Shown: positions 15,270 to 25,879, numbered from the stretch's first letter. The stretch: 64,000 nucleotides of DNA from Ensifer sp. MPMI2T (GCF_004827385.1 NZ_SRXN01000002.1:124001-188000); one strand, 5' to 3'. The notes: a model not told the origin generated them from the sequence alone. Numbers and translations: made by a program.

Positions 15270-16331
15270 TCACCCGAAGAGCGGCGCACCGTCGTGCTTC
15301 TCGAACCGCGCCAGAATCTCCGGCGTCACCTCCGCGAGCCGGACCGACCATTTCGGATTGCGATCCTTGTCGATTACCGCAGCCCGCACACCTTCGTAGA
15401 AATCCGGATTGGAGAGCATGCCGATTGTCGCGGCATATTCCCGCTCCAGGCACTCGTTGAGCGTGGCGCTCGCACGTCCCGCCCGCAACAGCGAGAGCGT
15501 CAATTTCAGGCTGATCGCAGAGCGCGTTCGCAGCATTTGCAGCGTCTCGCGCGCAAAATCCGAGCCGTCGCGTTCCAGCGCATCCAGAATTTCCTCAACC
15601 GTGTCGAAAACAAAGCAGCGGTCGATCAGCGCAAAATGGTCGTGCAACGGTGACGCGGGCGGCTCGCCGGAAACGCTGCGGATCGTAGCAGAAATATCCT
15701 CCGCCTTCGCCGAAGCCGGAAGCGCCTCGAGCGCCGTGATCAGCTCGCCGATCCTGTCCGTAGGAACAAAACTGTCGGCGAGCCGCGCGTGGATTGCGTT
15801 CGCCGCGCCGATGTCGCGGCCGGTGAGCCCGACATAGGTGCCGAACTCGCCCGGCGCCCGTGGCAGGAGCCAAGTCGCGCCGACATCGGTGAAATAGCCG
15901 ATCCCCGTCTCCGGCATGGCGAGCCGCGTCCTCTCGGTCACGATCCGATGGCTGCCGTGGGCGGAAACACCGACACCGCCGCCCATGACGATGCCGTCCA
16001 TGATGGCAACATAAGGCTTGGAATAGGCGGAAATTCGGCTGTTGACGATGAATTCCTCGCGCCAGAATTGCGCGCCCTCCTCGGGTCGTTCCCGTCCGCT
16101 CTCGTAGATCATGCGGATGTCGCCGCCGGCGCAAAGCCCGCGCTCGCCTTCGCCGGTGACAAGCACGGCGGCGACCGCCGGATCGCGCTCGAAATCGGTC
16201 AGCGCCGCGTCGATCATGCGGATCATCGGCAGATTGAGGCTGTTCAGCGCACGCGGCCGGTTGAGCCGGAGCCTGCCGATTGCGCCCTGGCGCTCGACGA
16301 TGACCTCCGGCAGAGCGGTCTGCATCTCCAT
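15270..16331 (-). CDS. 3-hydroxyisobutyryl-CoA hydrolase
   Basis: Crotonase-fold thioesterase of 353 aa that releases 3-hydroxyisobutyrate from its CoA ester in valine degradation. Visible: LNRPRALNSLN, the oxyanion-hole strings GERGLCAGGDIRMIYE and GIVMGGGVGVS, and MPETGIGYFTDVGATW with the catalytic Glu region of this subfamily. The length exceeds plain enoyl-CoA hydratases and matches the HIBCH group. It sits between mmsB (46 bp) and the acyl-CoA dehydrogenase (12 bp), as expected for consecutive steps. Confidence 0.92.
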   Translation of the reverse strand: MEMQTALPEVIVERQGAIGRLRLNRPRALNSLNLPMIRMIDAALTDFERDPAVAAVLVTGEGERGLCAGGDIRMIYESGRERPEEGAQFWREEFIVNSRISAYSKPYVAIMDGIVMGGGVGVSAHGSHRIVTERTRLAMPETGIGYFTDVGATWLLPRAPGEFGTYVGLTGRDIGAANAIHARLADSFVPTDRIGELITALEALPASAKAEDISATIRSVSGEPPASPLHDHFALIDRCFVFDTVEEILDALERDGSDFARETLQMLRTRSAISLKLTLSLLRAGRASATLNECLEREYAATIGMLSNPDFYEGVRAAVIDKDRNPKWSVRLAEVTPEILARFEKHDGAPLFG

Positions 16332-16343
16332 GAAATATCCTTC

Positions 16344-17486
16344 CTATTTCCGTCTCATGATCGCGCGGGAGATGATTAGCCGCATGATCTCGTTGGTGCC
16401 TTCGAGTATCTGGTGCACCCGCAGGTCGCGGACAATCTTCTCGACTCCGTAATCGGCGAGATAGCCGTAGCCGCCGTGGAGTTGCAGCGCGTCGTTGGCG
16501 ACCGCGAAGCAGCGGTCGGTGACGAAACGCTTGGCCATGGCGCAGAGCTTGGTCGCTTCCGGGTCCCCGGCGTCGAGCGCGGCAGCCGCGCGCCAGAGGA
16601 AGGTGCGCGCAATCTCGAGATCGGTCGCCATGTCTGCGAGCCGGAACTGCAGCGCCTGGAATTCGCCGATCGCCTTTCCAAAGGCGCGCCGCTCCTGGAC
16701 ATAGGCAAGTGCCTTGTCGAAAGCGGCCTGCGCACCACCGAGCGAAGCGGCGGCGATGTTCAGCCGGCCACCGTCGAGTCCGGCCATGGCGATCCGGAAA
16801 CCCTCTCCCTCCGCGCCCAGCCGGTTCGCGGCCGGGACGCGGACATTGTCGAGCATCACCGCGCGCGTCGGCTGGGCATGCCAGCCCATCTTCTTCTCGT
16901 TGGCGCCGAAGGTCAGGCCCGGCGCTTCCTTCTCGACGACAAACGCCGAAATGCCCTTCGGTCCCTCGTCGCCGGTGCGGCCCATGACGATATAGAGACC
17001 GGATTCGCCGGCACCGGAGATGAACTGCTTCTGGCCGGTCAGCATATAGCTGTCGCCCTCGCGCACCGCTTTGGTCTTCAACGCCGCCGCGTCCGAGCCG
17101 GACCCGGGCTCCGTCAGGCAATAGCTCGCCAGCGTCTCCATGGTGAGCAGCGAAGGCAGCAGCCGCTGGCGCTGCTCGTCCGTGCCATAGCGGTCGATCA
17201 TGCCGGCGCACATGTTGTGGATCGATACGAAGGAGGCGACTGCCGGGCAGCCGGTCGCCAGCGCCTCAATGATCATCGCCGCGTCGAGACGGGTGAGGCC
17301 CGTGCCGCCGACGTCGTCGCGAACGTAGATGCCGGCCATGCCGAGCGCCGCCGCAGCGCGCAGCTTGTCGACCGGAAAGTGTTTCTGCTGGTCCCAGTCG
17401 ATGGCGCTGGGCGCGAGTTCGTCCCGGGCAAAATCGAGCGCCATCGCGCGGATGGCCTCCTGTTCCTCCGACAGGCGAAAATCCAT
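16344..17486 (-). CDS. Acyl-CoA dehydrogenase, probably isobutyryl-CoA dehydrogenase
   Basis: FAD enzyme of 380 aa. The acyl-CoA dehydrogenase signatures CLTEPGSGSDAA and QLHGGYGYLADYGVEKIVRD are present, as is QILEGTNEIMR, where the catalytic Glu of the short-chain group lies. Chain-length specificity is not readable, but the following hydrolase and mmsB point to isobutyryl-CoA (valine pathway). The ATG at 17486 has GGAGG eight bases upstream; the nearby ATG at 17492 is too close. The upstream region has TTTCGCA and ACGCAAAT half-sites that resemble those at the pccR promoter. Confidence 0.9.
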   Translation of the reverse strand: MDFRLSEEQEAIRAMALDFARDELAPSAIDWDQQKHFPVDKLRAAAALGMAGIYVRDDVGGTGLTRLDAAMIIEALATGCPAVASFVSIHNMCAGMIDRYGTDEQRQRLLPSLLTMETLASYCLTEPGSGSDAAALKTKAVREGDSYMLTGQKQFISGAGESGLYIVMGRTGDEGPKGISAFVVEKEAPGLTFGANEKKMGWHAQPTRAVMLDNVRVPAANRLGAEGEGFRIAMAGLDGGRLNIAAASLGGAQAAFDKALAYVQERRAFGKAIGEFQALQFRLADMATDLEIARTFLWRAAAALDAGDPEATKLCAMAKRFVTDRCFAVANDALQLHGGYGYLADYGVEKIVRDLRVHQILEGTNEIMRLIISRAIMRRK

Positions 17487-17541
17487 ATGCATGTCCTCCC
17501 TGACCCGCATACTGACAATGTGGCGCTGTAGTTACACCAAA

Positions 17542-17565
17542 TTTCGCACAGGCACAGACGCAAAT
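17542..17565 (-). promoter_or_regulatory. Possible PccR-type operator of the valine operon
   Basis: TTTCGCA (17542-17548) and ACGCAAAT (17558-17565) flank a 9-nt spacer, 56-79 bp upstream of the acyl-CoA dehydrogenase. Both half-sites, TTCGCA and TTTGCGT, recur in the pccR-pccB intergenic region. The link to PccR is an inference. Confidence 0.35.
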
Positions 17566-17604
17566 TCTCACAGAGTCTGTTCAAAAACGAACAGAAGGAA
17601 GGAT

Positions 17605-19023
17605 TCAACTCTCGCTTAGACGATACGGCAGAGAGCCGCGCATGTCATGGTCGACGATCAACTTGCGTTTCAGCGGCGGCACGGCGCGGCTGGCGCATTT
17701 GGTGCGCTCGCAGATGCGACAGGAGATGCCGATCGGATCGAATGCGGTGCGGTTGCCGAGGTCCATGTCGTCGGCATAAACGAAGGCGTCGGCATAGGAG
17801 ATTTCGCAGCCGAGCGCCAAAGCGTAGCGTGGATGGTTGGCACGGTAACCGCCGCCGCCCTTGGTGATCTGGGTGGCAAGGCAGAGATAGCGCACGCCAT
17901 CCGGGGTTTCCGCGAGCTGGCGGATGATCCGCCCCGGCGTCTCGAAGGCCTGATGCACGTTCCAGAGCGGACAGGCCGCCCCGAAGCGGGCGAATTGCAG
18001 CTTGGCCGCGCTGTGGCGCTTGGTGATGTTTCCGGCCCGGTCGATGCGCGCAAAGAAGATCGGAATCCCCTTCTGCCCGGGGCGCTGCAGGGTCGAGAGC
18101 CGATGGCAGACCTGCTCCAGCGAGGCGCCGAAACGGGCAGCGAGCAGTTCGATATCGTGCCGCAATTCGCGCGCCGCCTTGAGGAAAGACTGGTACGGCA
18201 GGATCAGGGCGCCGGCGAAATAATTCTGCAAGCCGAGCCGGCAGATTTCGTAAGCCTCCTCGGTGCGGAACCCGGCAGTGCCGACGACCCGGTCGATCTC
18301 CTCGCGGGCATGGAATTGGGCGAGCTGCAGCGCAAGCTGAAAGTCGCGCGTCGGCGCTGGCGCGTATGGGTTCAGCGTCAGGATGCGGGCACGCGGATCG
18401 AAGCGGCGGATCGCCTCGTCGCCCGCGACGCCGCGCACGACGCGCACGCCATGGCGCTGCTCGAGATGGGCCGCGAGCGCCGTATGATTGTCCCCCTCCC
18501 CGAGGCCGAGGTCGGCGGCGAGCGCTTCGGCGAGCGTGTCGATCTCGTGGATGTAATTGTCGACGAAGTGGAAGAAGTCGCGCACCTCCTCGTAAGGGGT
18601 CGTCTCGACGAAGGAGGCGCCGCGGCCGATCGTGTCGTCGATGCTGGCAAGCTGTTCGCTGTTGCGCCTGTAGGCCTGATGGCAGGTGATCAGCGCATGT
18701 GCGAGGCCCGGCGCGTTCTGGGCGACAAGCTTCAGCTCCTGTAAACTCGGCGAATAGGTCTCAAACAGCGGATCGTTCAGCGCCTCCGACAGGGCCGATA
18801 GGAGCCGGTCGCCTTCGCCTGTCGAGAGCTCCGCGATGTCGATCTGGAACTTTTCCGCAAGTGCCAGCAGCACCGCCGCCGAAACCGGCCGCTGGTTGTT
18901 TTCGATCTGGTTCAGGTAGCTCGTGGAGATGCCGATGCGCTCGGCGAACTGTCCTTGCGTCGCCCGGTTGGCTTCCCTGAGTTCGCGGACCTTGCGGCCG
19001 ATATAGAGTTTGCCGATCGCCAT
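17605..19023 (-). CDS. pccR: PccR-like short-chain fatty acyl regulator (XRE/DUF2083)
   Basis: Transcription factor of the ScfR group (RamB/MccR/PccR), which responds to short-chain acyl-CoA. It has 472 aa. An XRE helix-turn-helix is at 8-62 (TQGQFAERIGISTSYLNQIENNQRP). A long IrrE-like/DUF955-type middle region follows. The Cys-containing DUF2083 C-terminus has CPLWNVHQAF and a late FDPIGISCRICERTKCASRA. In Rhodobacter, PccR controls propionyl-CoA carboxylase and methylmalonyl-CoA mutase genes. Here it is divergent from pccB across 159 bp, which strongly suggests the same job. It is also on the strand of, and upstream of, the valine operon. Confidence 0.92.
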   Translation of the reverse strand: MAIGKLYIGRKVRELREANRATQGQFAERIGISTSYLNQIENNQRPVSAAVLLALAEKFQIDIAELSTGEGDRLLSALSEALNDPLFETYSPSLQELKLVAQNAPGLAHALITCHQAYRRNSEQLASIDDTIGRGASFVETTPYEEVRDFFHFVDNYIHEIDTLAEALAADLGLGEGDNHTALAAHLEQRHGVRVVRGVAGDEAIRRFDPRARILTLNPYAPAPTRDFQLALQLAQFHAREEIDRVVGTAGFRTEEAYEICRLGLQNYFAGALILPYQSFLKAARELRHDIELLAARFGASLEQVCHRLSTLQRPGQKGIPIFFARIDRAGNITKRHSAAKLQFARFGAACPLWNVHQAFETPGRIIRQLAETPDGVRYLCLATQITKGGGGYRANHPRYALALGCEISYADAFVYADDMDLGNRTAFDPIGISCRICERTKCASRAVPPLKRKLIVDHDMRGSLPYRLSES

Positions 19024-19024
19024 G

Positions 19025-19045
19025 TTCGCAACTTCGCAATTTGCG
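19025..19045. promoter_or_regulatory. Candidate PccR operator between pccR and pccB
   Basis: Tandem TTCGCAA (19025-19031 and 19033-19039) runs into TTTGCG, so that CGCAATTTGCG (19035-19045) is a perfect palindrome, starting 2 bp upstream of the pccR start codon. ScfR proteins bind TTTGCAAA-like repeats, and this is a close relative. Position suggests autorepression of pccR. Confidence 0.45.
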
Positions 19046-19182
19046 TTTCACATCTTTCTATATTCCACATTCGCACATGATCGGCCGTTTTACCATCCGG
19101 CCTTGGACGCTATTGCGAAGCTTCAAGCGCCTCTGCACAATCGAGAAAAGTTTCGGCGACAAGGAATTTCGGGAGGAGACAC

Positions 19183-20715
19183 ATGCGCGCCATACTGGAA
19201 CAGGTGGAGGCCCGCCGCGCCCAGGCACGCGCCGGCGGCGGCGAACGCCGCGTCGACGCGCAGCACGGCAAGGGCAAGCTGACGGCGCGCGAACGCATCG
19301 AGGTGCTGCTCGACGAAGATTCCTTTGAAGAATACGACATGTATGTCACGCATCGCTGCGTCGATTTCGGCATGGCCGAGCAGAAGATCGCCGGCGATGG
19401 CGTCGTCACCGGCTGGGGCACGATCAACGGCCGGCAGGTCTATGTCTTCAGTCAGGACTTCACCGTGCTCGGCGGTTCGCTCTCCGAAACCCATGCGGAA
19501 AAGATCTGCAAGATCATGGATATGGCCGCCCGCAACGGTGCGCCGGTGATCGGCCTCAACGATTCCGGCGGCGCCCGTATTCAGGAGGGCGTGGCGTCGC
19601 TCGCCGGCTACGCGGAAGTCTTCCGCCGCAATGCGGAGGTCTCCGGCGTCATTCCGCAGATCTCTGTGATCATGGGGCCGTGTGCCGGCGGCGCGGTTTA
19701 TTCGCCGGCGATGACGGACTTCATCTTCATGGTGCGCGACAGTTCCTACATGTTCGTGACCGGTCCCGATGTCGTGAAGACGGTGACGAACGAGATCGTC
19801 ACCGCGGAAGAGCTCGGCGGCGCGCGCACGCATACGACGAAATCCTCGGTCGCCGACGGCGCCTATGAAAACGATGTCGAGGCGCTGGAATACGTGCGCC
19901 TGCTCTTCGACTTCCTGCCGCTCAACAACCGCGAAAAGCCGCCGGTCCGGCCCTTTTACGACGATCCCGCGCGCGTCGAGATGCGCCTCGACAGCCTGAT
20001 CCCCGACAGCGCCGCCAAACCCTACGACATGAAGGAACTGATATTGGCGATTGCCGACGAAGGCGACTTCTTCGAGCTTCAGGCCAGCTTTGCCCGCAAC
20101 ATCGTCACCGGCTTCATTCGTCTGGAAGGCCAGACTGTCGGCGTCGTCGCCAACCAGCCGATGGTGCTCGCCGGCTGCCTCGACATCGATTCTTCGCGCA
20201 AGGCCGCCCGCTTCGTCCGCTTCTGCGACGCTTTCTCGATCCCGATCCTGACGCTCGTCGACGTGCCGGGCTTCCTGCCGGGCACGAGCCAGGAATATGG
20301 CGGCGTCATCAAGCACGGCGCCAAGCTGCTCTTTGCCTATAGCCAGGCGACCGTGCCGATGGTGACCCTTATCACCCGCAAGGCCTATGGCGGTGCCTAT
20401 GACGTCATGGCTTCGAAGCACATCGGCGCCGACGTCAACTATGCCTGGCCGACGGCCGAAATCGCCGTTATGGGCGCCAAGGGCGCGACCGAAATCCTCT
20501 ACCGGTCCGAACTCGGCGATCCGGAAAAGATCGCCGCGCGCACGAAGGAATACGAGGAACGCTTCGCCAACCCCTTCGTCGCCGCCGAACGCGGCTTCAT
20601 CGACGAGGTGATCATGCCGCACTCGTCGCGGCGCCGCATCGCGCGCGCCTTCGCGTCGCTGCGCAACAAGCAGGTGGAAACGCGCTGGCGCAAGCACGAC
20701 ACAATCCCGCTGTGA
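19183..20715 (+). CDS. pccB: Propionyl-CoA carboxylase beta subunit (carboxyltransferase)
   Basis: Transfers the carboxyl group from carboxybiotin to propionyl-CoA to make (S)-methylmalonyl-CoA. The 510-aa length fits PccB. The N-half crotonase-like domain has [20 protein letters not shown] and [18 protein letters not shown] (oxyanion Gly-Gly). The C-half has [28 protein letters not shown], then [10 protein letters not shown]. The start at 19183 follows GGGAGGAG. It is the first gene of a run with the small membrane protein, pccA and the mutase. Confidence 0.96.
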   Translation: MRAILEQVEARRAQARAGGGERRVDAQHGKGKLTARERIEVLLDEDSFEEYDMYVTHRCVDFGMAEQKIAGDGVVTGWGTINGRQVYVFSQDFTVLGGSLSETHAEKICKIMDMAARNGAPVIGLNDSGGARIQEGVASLAGYAEVFRRNAEVSGVIPQISVIMGPCAGGAVYSPAMTDFIFMVRDSSYMFVTGPDVVKTVTNEIVTAEELGGARTHTTKSSVADGAYENDVEALEYVRLLFDFLPLNNREKPPVRPFYDDPARVEMRLDSLIPDSAAKPYDMKELILAIADEGDFFELQASFARNIVTGFIRLEGQTVGVVANQPMVLAGCLDIDSSRKAARFVRFCDAFSIPILTLVDVPGFLPGTSQEYGGVIKHGAKLLFAYSQATVPMVTLITRKAYGGAYDVMASKHIGADVNYAWPTAEIAVMGAKGATEILYRSELGDPEKIAARTKEYEERFANPFVAAERGFIDEVIMPHSSRRRIARAFASLRNKQVETRWRKHDTIPL

Positions 20716-20726
20716 CGAGGCACGCG

Positions 20727-21017
20727 ATGAATTCGGAGCCGGAACCCGACATGACGCCCGAAGCCGCCCGCCGCGATCATTGGCAGATGCTGCGCTATCT
20801 GGCGACTAACGCCCTTTACGGCGTTCTCGTTGGCGCTGCGAGCGCGGGCGCGCTGATCTGGCTCAACATAGGCGCGGTCGGCACTCATATCGCACGCTCG
20901 TCAAACCCGATGCTGGCAGCGGCCATGGTGGTTGCCCCTTTCGCGTTCCTCTTCGGCGGCGCGGTTGCGGCCTCCTCCATCGCGCTCCTACCCTACCGGC
21001 GAAAGTTCCGGCGCTGA
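20727..21017 (+). CDS. Small two-TM membrane protein inside the pcc operon
   Basis: A 96-aa protein with a charged N-terminus (NSEPEPDMTPEAARRDHWQMLRYL), two hydrophobic segments (about 30-52 and 65-90) and a short basic tail, suggesting an inner-membrane hairpin. The ATG at 20727 has GAGG six bases upstream; a GTG at 20712 overlaps the pccB stop and is an alternative. No known function. Its place between pccB and pccA implies co-expression with propionyl-CoA metabolism, but a direct role is not shown. Confidence 0.8.
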   Translation: MNSEPEPDMTPEAARRDHWQMLRYLATNALYGVLVGAASAGALIWLNIGAVGTHIARSSNPMLAAAMVVAPFAFLFGGAVAASSIALLPYRRKFRR

Positions 21018-21046
21018 CGCGACAGAAAGGATTTAAAGAGAAACGC

Positions 21047-23050
21047 ATGTTCAAGAAAATCCTCATCGCCAATCGTGGTGAAATCGCCTGCCGCATCATC
21101 CGCACCGCCAAGCGGCTCGGCATCCCGACTGTCGCCGTCTATTCCGATGCCGATCGCGATGCGATGCATGTGCGTATGGCGGACGAAGCGGTGCATATCG
21201 GCGCCTCCCCCTCCAGCCAGTCCTATATCGTCATCGAAAAGATCCTTGACGCGATCCGCAAGACCGGCGCCGATGCCGTGCATCCGGGTTACGGCTTCCT
21301 CTCCGAAAACGCCGCCTTTGCCGAGGCGCTCACGAAGGAGGGCGTCGCGTTCATCGGGCCGCCAGTCGGCGCGATAAAGGCGATGGGTGACAAGATCACC
21401 TCGAAGAAGATCGCCGCCGAAGCGGATGTCTCGACCGTTCCCGGCCATATGGAGCTGATCGAGGACGCCGAGGAAGCCGTCCGCATTGCATCTTCCATCG
21501 GCTATCCGGTGATGATCAAGGCGTCGGCTGGTGGCGGCGGCAAGGGCATGCGCATCGCCTGGAGCGACGTGGAGGCGCGCGAAGGTTTCCAGTCGTCGAA
21601 GAACGAGGCGAAAAGCTCCTTCGGCGACGACCGCATCTTTATCGAAAAATTCGTGACCGAGCCCCGCCACATCGAAATCCAGGTACTCGGCGACAAGCAC
21701 GGCAACTGCGTCTTCCTCGGCGAGCGCGAATGCTCGATCCAGCGCCGCAACCAGAAAGTCATCGAAGAGGCCCCGTCTCCGTTCCTCGACGAGAAGACAC
21801 GGCGCGCCATGGGTAAGCAGGCGGTCGCGCTCGCCAAAGCCGTCGGCTACCACTCCGCCGGTACGGTCGAGTTCATCGTCGACGGCGAGCGCAACTTTTA
21901 CTTCCTCGAGATGAATACGCGTTTGCAGGTGGAGCATCCGGTGACCGAACTCATCACCGGGCTCGACCTCGTCGAGCAGATGATCCGCGTCGCGGCTGGC
22001 GAGGAACTCGCCTTCAGCCAGAAAGACGTGAAGCTCGACGGCTGGGCGATCGAAAGCCGGCTCTATGCCGAAGACCCCTACCGCAACTTCCTGCCCTCGA
22101 TCGGCCGGCTGACGCGCTACCGCCCACCTCGGGAAGGAAGGCAGGACGACGGCACCGTCGTCCGCAACGACACAGGTGTCTTCGAGGGCGGCGAAATCTC
22201 GATGTATTACGATCCGATGATCGCCAAGCTTTGCACCTGGGGGCCGGATCGCGCCACCGCCGTCGAGGTGATGGCGAACGCACTCGACGAGTTCGAGGTC
22301 GAGGGCATCGGGCACAACCTGCCCTTCCTTTCTGCCGTCATGCAGCAGCAGCGTTTCCGCGAAGGGCGTCTCACCACCGCCTATATCGCCGAGGAATTCG
22401 CCGCCGGCTTCCAGGGCGTCGTGCCGCACGAGGCTGACGCACGCAAGCTCGCGGCCGTCGCGGTCACCATCAACCAGGCGCTGCAAGAGCGCGCGAGCCA
22501 GATCTCGGGCACGATCGGCAACCACCGCCGCGTCGTCGGCCACGACTGGGTGGCAAGCCTTGGCGATCGCGCCTTTGCCGTGACGGCCGGAGCCTCGGCC
22601 GACGGTGCCTTTGTTCGCTTTGCCGACGAGAGAGCGATCACGGTCGCAACCGACTGGACACCCGGCCGCACGCTCGCCACCTTCAACATCGACAATCACC
22701 CGATGGGTGTGAAGGTCGATCTCGTCGGCACCGGCATCCGGCTGCGCTGGCGCGGCATCGACGTGGTCGCAAGAGTGCGAAGCCCGCGGGTCGCGGAACT
22801 CGCCCGGCTGATGCCGAAGAAATTGCCGCCGGACACGTCAAAAATGCTGCTCTGCCCGATGCCGGGGGTCGTGACCTTGATCGCGGTCAAGGAAGGCGAC
22901 ACGGTCGAGGCCGGACAGGCAATCGCCGTGGTCGAGGCGATGAAGATGGAAAACATCTTGCGCGCGGAAAAGCGCGCCACCGTCAAGCGCGTGGCGATCG
23001 CGGCCGGCGCGAGCCTTGCGGTCGATGAGCTGATCATGGAGTTCGAGTGA
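21047..23050 (+). CDS. pccA: Propionyl-CoA carboxylase alpha subunit (biotin carboxylase/BCCP)
   Basis: Carries and carboxylates biotin for PccB. It has 667 aa. Biotin carboxylase spans about 1-445 ([23 protein letters not shown]-grasp loop [42 protein letters not shown]). A linker region follows, then the biotinyl domain with Lys633 in EAMKMEN, 34 residues from the C-terminus as expected. AAAGGATTTAAAGAGA precedes the ATG. Its stop overlaps, by 4 bp, an open upstream extension of the mutase frame. Confidence 0.96.
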   Translation: MFKKILIANRGEIACRIIRTAKRLGIPTVAVYSDADRDAMHVRMADEAVHIGASPSSQSYIVIEKILDAIRKTGADAVHPGYGFLSENAAFAEALTKEGVAFIGPPVGAIKAMGDKITSKKIAAEADVSTVPGHMELIEDAEEAVRIASSIGYPVMIKASAGGGGKGMRIAWSDVEAREGFQSSKNEAKSSFGDDRIFIEKFVTEPRHIEIQVLGDKHGNCVFLGERECSIQRRNQKVIEEAPSPFLDEKTRRAMGKQAVALAKAVGYHSAGTVEFIVDGERNFYFLEMNTRLQVEHPVTELITGLDLVEQMIRVAAGEELAFSQKDVKLDGWAIESRLYAEDPYRNFLPSIGRLTRYRPPREGRQDDGTVVRNDTGVFEGGEISMYYDPMIAKLCTWGPDRATAVEVMANALDEFEVEGIGHNLPFLSAVMQQQRFREGRLTTAYIAEEFAAGFQGVVPHEADARKLAAVAVTINQALQERASQISGTIGNHRRVVGHDWVASLGDRAFAVTAGASADGAFVRFADERAITVATDWTPGRTLATFNIDNHPMGVKVDLVGTGIRLRWRGIDVVARVRSPRVAELARLMPKKLPPDTSKMLLCPMPGVVTLIAVKEGDTVEAGQAIAVVEAMKMENILRAEKRATVKRVAIAAGASLAVDELIMEFE

Positions 23051-23097
23051 TGGCGGCGGTGCCGAGCCCCGGCCCAGAGTTTATTCGGAGTGGAACG

Positions 23098-25236
23098 ATG
23101 ACCGACAAGACGATCAAGGACTGGGAAGCTCTCGCCGAACGCGAATTGAAAGCCTCCCCCGAACGCCTCACCTGGCACACGCCGGAAGGCATCGAGGTCA
23201 AGCCGCTCTATACGCGCGACGACCTCGCCGGCATCGGCCATCTCGACTCGCTGCCGGGCTTCGAGCCCTTCGTGCGCGGCCCCCGCGCCACCATGTATGC
23301 CGGCCGGCCGTGGACGATCCGGCAATATGCCGGTTTCTCGACGGCGGAGGCTTCGAATGCCTTTTACCGCAGGAACCTCGCTGCCGGCCAGAAAGGCCTG
23401 TCCGTTGCCTTCGATCTTGCGACCCATCGCGGCTATGACAGCGACCATCCGCGCGTCGAGGGTGACGTCGGCAAGGCGGGCGTGGCGATCGACTCGGTCG
23501 AGGACATGAAGATCCTGTTCGACGGCATCCCGCTCGATCAGATGTCGGTCTCGATGACCATGAACGGCGCGGTGATCCCGATTCTCGCCTCCTTCATCGT
23601 CGCCGGTGAGGAGCAGGGCGTTGCGCGCGCCGATCTCTCGGGCACGATCCAGAACGACATCCTGAAGGAGTTCATGGTCCGCAACACCTACATCTACCCG
23701 CCGGAACCCTCGATGCGGATCGTCGCCGACATCATCGAATATACGGCGAAGGAGATGCCGAAATTCAACTCGATCTCCATCTCCGGCTACCACATGCAGG
23801 AGGCGGGTGCGACGCTGGTGCAGGAGCTTGCCTTTACCCTTGCCGACGGGCGCGAATATGTGCGTGCGGCACTTGCCAAGGGCCTCAATGTCGATGACTT
23901 CGCCGGCCGGCTCTCCTTCTTCTTCGCGATCGGCATGAACTTCTTCATGGAAGCGGCGAAGCTCCGAGCGGCGCGGCTCCTCTGGACACGGATCATGAAG
24001 GAGTTCGAGCCGAAAAAAGCCTCCTCGCTGATGCTGAGGACCCACTGTCAGACGTCCGGCGTCTCGCTTGCCGAACAGGATCCCTACAACAACATCATCC
24101 GTACCGCCTTCGAAGCGATGTCGGCGGCGCTCGGCGGCACGCAATCGCTGCACACCAATTCCTTCGACGAGGCGATCGCACTGCCGACGGACTTTTCCGC
24201 CCGCATCGCCCGCAACACCCAACTGATCCTGCAGCACGAGACCGGCGTGACCAAGGTCGTCGATCCGCTGGCAGGTTCGTACTACGTCGAAAGCCTGACC
24301 AACGAGCTTGCAGAGAAGGCCTGGGCGCTGATCGAGGAGGTGGAAGCACTCGGCGGCATGACCAAGGCGGTCAATGCCGGCCTGCCGAAGCGGCTGATCG
24401 AGGAGGCGGCGACACGCCGCCAGGCGGCAATCGACCGCGGCGAGGAGGTCATCGTCGGCGTCAACAAGTACCGGCTCGAAAACGAGCACCCCATCGACAT
24501 CCTCCAGATCGACAATGCCGCAGTCCGAACGGCCCAGATCAAGCGGATCGAGGAGACCAAACGCCGCCGCGACTCGCAGAAGGTCAAGGAAACGCTGGAG
24601 GCGCTTGCCGAGGTGGCGCGGAGCGGCAAGGGCAATCTGCTTGGCGCCGCAATCGAAGCTGCGCGGGCGCGCGCCACCGTCGGCGAGATCTCCGAAGCGA
24701 TGCGGCAGGCCTTCGGCGACTACACCGCGATCCCGGAGGTCGTCACCGACATCTATGGCAAGGCCTATGAAAGTGATCCTGAACTCGGCGTGCTCGCCGG
24801 GCGTCTCGGTGATGTCACCAAGCGGCTCGGCCACAAGCCGAAGATCATGGTGGCGAAGCTCGGCCAGGACGGGCACGACCGTGGCGCCAAGGTAATCGCG
24901 TCTGCCTTTGGCGACATCGGCTTCAACGTCGTCGCCGGGCCGCTGTTCCAGACGCCGGAAGAAGCCGCCGACCTGGCGCTCGCCGAAGAGGTCACCGTTA
25001 TCGGCGTCTCCTCGCTTGCCGCCGGCCACAAGACTCTGATGCCGCAGCTGGCGCAAGCGCTCAAGAAGCGCGGTGGTGAGGACGTCATCATCGTTTGCGG
25101 CGGCGTTATTCCGCGACAGGACTATCAGTACCTGATGGATAACGGCGTCGCCGCCGTATTCGGCCCCGGCACCCACGTGCTCGACGCCGCACGCGCGGTC
25201 CTCGACCTGATCGAGGGCAAGCGACGCAACATTTGA
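23098..25236 (+). CDS. bhbA: Methylmalonyl-CoA mutase (single-chain, B12-dependent)
   Basis: Converts (R)-methylmalonyl-CoA to succinyl-CoA. It has 712 aa. The substrate-binding barrel is at about 30-540 ([33 protein letters not shown]). The C-terminal cobalamin domain has the axial His593 in DGHDRG, plus [16 protein letters not shown] and VVCGGVIP-type strings. The ATG at 23098 was chosen because GGAG lies seven bases upstream and the family starts there; the open frame reaches back to 23047. No epimerase gene is in the window. The bhbA name follows S. meliloti usage; scpA or mcm are synonyms. Confidence 0.95.
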   Translation: MTDKTIKDWEALAERELKASPERLTWHTPEGIEVKPLYTRDDLAGIGHLDSLPGFEPFVRGPRATMYAGRPWTIRQYAGFSTAEASNAFYRRNLAAGQKGLSVAFDLATHRGYDSDHPRVEGDVGKAGVAIDSVEDMKILFDGIPLDQMSVSMTMNGAVIPILASFIVAGEEQGVARADLSGTIQNDILKEFMVRNTYIYPPEPSMRIVADIIEYTAKEMPKFNSISISGYHMQEAGATLVQELAFTLADGREYVRAALAKGLNVDDFAGRLSFFFAIGMNFFMEAAKLRAARLLWTRIMKEFEPKKASSLMLRTHCQTSGVSLAEQDPYNNIIRTAFEAMSAALGGTQSLHTNSFDEAIALPTDFSARIARNTQLILQHETGVTKVVDPLAGSYYVESLTNELAEKAWALIEEVEALGGMTKAVNAGLPKRLIEEAATRRQAAIDRGEEVIVGVNKYRLENEHPIDILQIDNAAVRTAQIKRIEETKRRRDSQKVKETLEALAEVARSGKGNLLGAAIEAARARATVGEISEAMRQAFGDYTAIPEVVTDIYGKAYESDPELGVLAGRLGDVTKRLGHKPKIMVAKLGQDGHDRGAKVIASAFGDIGFNVVAGPLFQTPEEAADLALAEEVTVIGVSSLAAGHKTLMPQLAQALKKRGGEDVIIVCGGVIPRQDYQYLMDNGVAAVFGPGTHVLDAARAVLDLIEGKRRNI

Positions 25237-25252
25237 GCGGTGATGCGGTGCG

Positions 25253-25879
25253 TCAGGCCACGACAAGAACGACGCCGGTCACGACCAGCGCTAGCGTCCA
25301 GATGAGATCGAAATTGATCCACGCCGAGCGCAGGACCGCAAGACCGACCCACTCAATGATGACGAAGGCAAACGCAGCGGTGACTACGAGCGTCGCCCCG
25401 GTATGGAGTGCGACGGCCGCCAGCGAAATCGGCAGCGAACTGTCGAGAGGGATGGTAGCTGATTGGTCCGCAAGACAGAGGCCCAACACCGCAGGCATCA
25501 GCATCAGCCCCGCGCCATGCCCCGTCGCCATCAGAAAAGACCAGACCGCGAGACCGGCCATTCCCGTCCGCATGCCGACGCGGACGCGGTGTCGGTGCCC
25601 ATAGAAAGCATAGTAACCGGCGAGGCCGAGAATGAGCGCGGCCGCGAAAAGCTTGAGGCTTCGCAGGTCGACCACCGTGCCGAAGGCCACAAAAACCGTC
25701 AGCACGACCGCAATGGCGGCGGCATGGCCGGCGGCGATCGGCAGGAGCGACAGCCAAACGATCCGCGAACTTTGTCGATGAAGCCCCAGCGCCACGGCGA
25801 AAAGCCAACCCATTGCCGGGTTGACGCCATGAAAGGCGCCGAGGCCAGCCAGCGAGAGCCACGGCCAGAGATCCGTCAT
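25253..25879 (-). CDS. Polytopic membrane protein with His motifs, paired with SelenBP/MTO
   Basis: A 208-aa protein with about six hydrophobic segments. His residues recur beside or inside them: GAFHGVNPAMGWLF, AAGHAAAI, ATGHGAGLMLMP and ALHTGATL. Such motifs recall metal-permease proteins (NiCoT/UreH-like), but I cannot assign a substrate. The ATG at 25879 has CGGAGAAA just upstream. It starts 33 bp after the SelenBP/methanethiol oxidase gene on the same strand, so a shared transcript is likely. A metal-supply role for that copper-dependent enzyme is an inference. Confidence 0.75.
   Translation of the reverse strand: MTDLWPWLSLAGLGAFHGVNPAMGWLFAVALGLHRQSSRIVWLSLLPIAAGHAAAIAVVLTVFVAFGTVVDLRSLKLFAAALILGLAGYYAFYGHRHRVRVGMRTGMAGLAVWSFLMATGHGAGLMLMPAVLGLCLADQSATIPLDSSLPISLAAVALHTGATLVVTAAFAFVIIEWVGLAVLRSAWINFDLIWTLALVVTGVVLVVA

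Noticed and set aside
15595-17211. 538-codon minus-strand open frame
   Set aside because: Shifted frame of the acyl-CoA dehydrogenase and hydrolase genes on the same strand.
22696-25266. 856-codon minus-strand open frame
   Set aside because: Antisense to pccA and the mutase, both firmly identified; no domain is recognisable in it.
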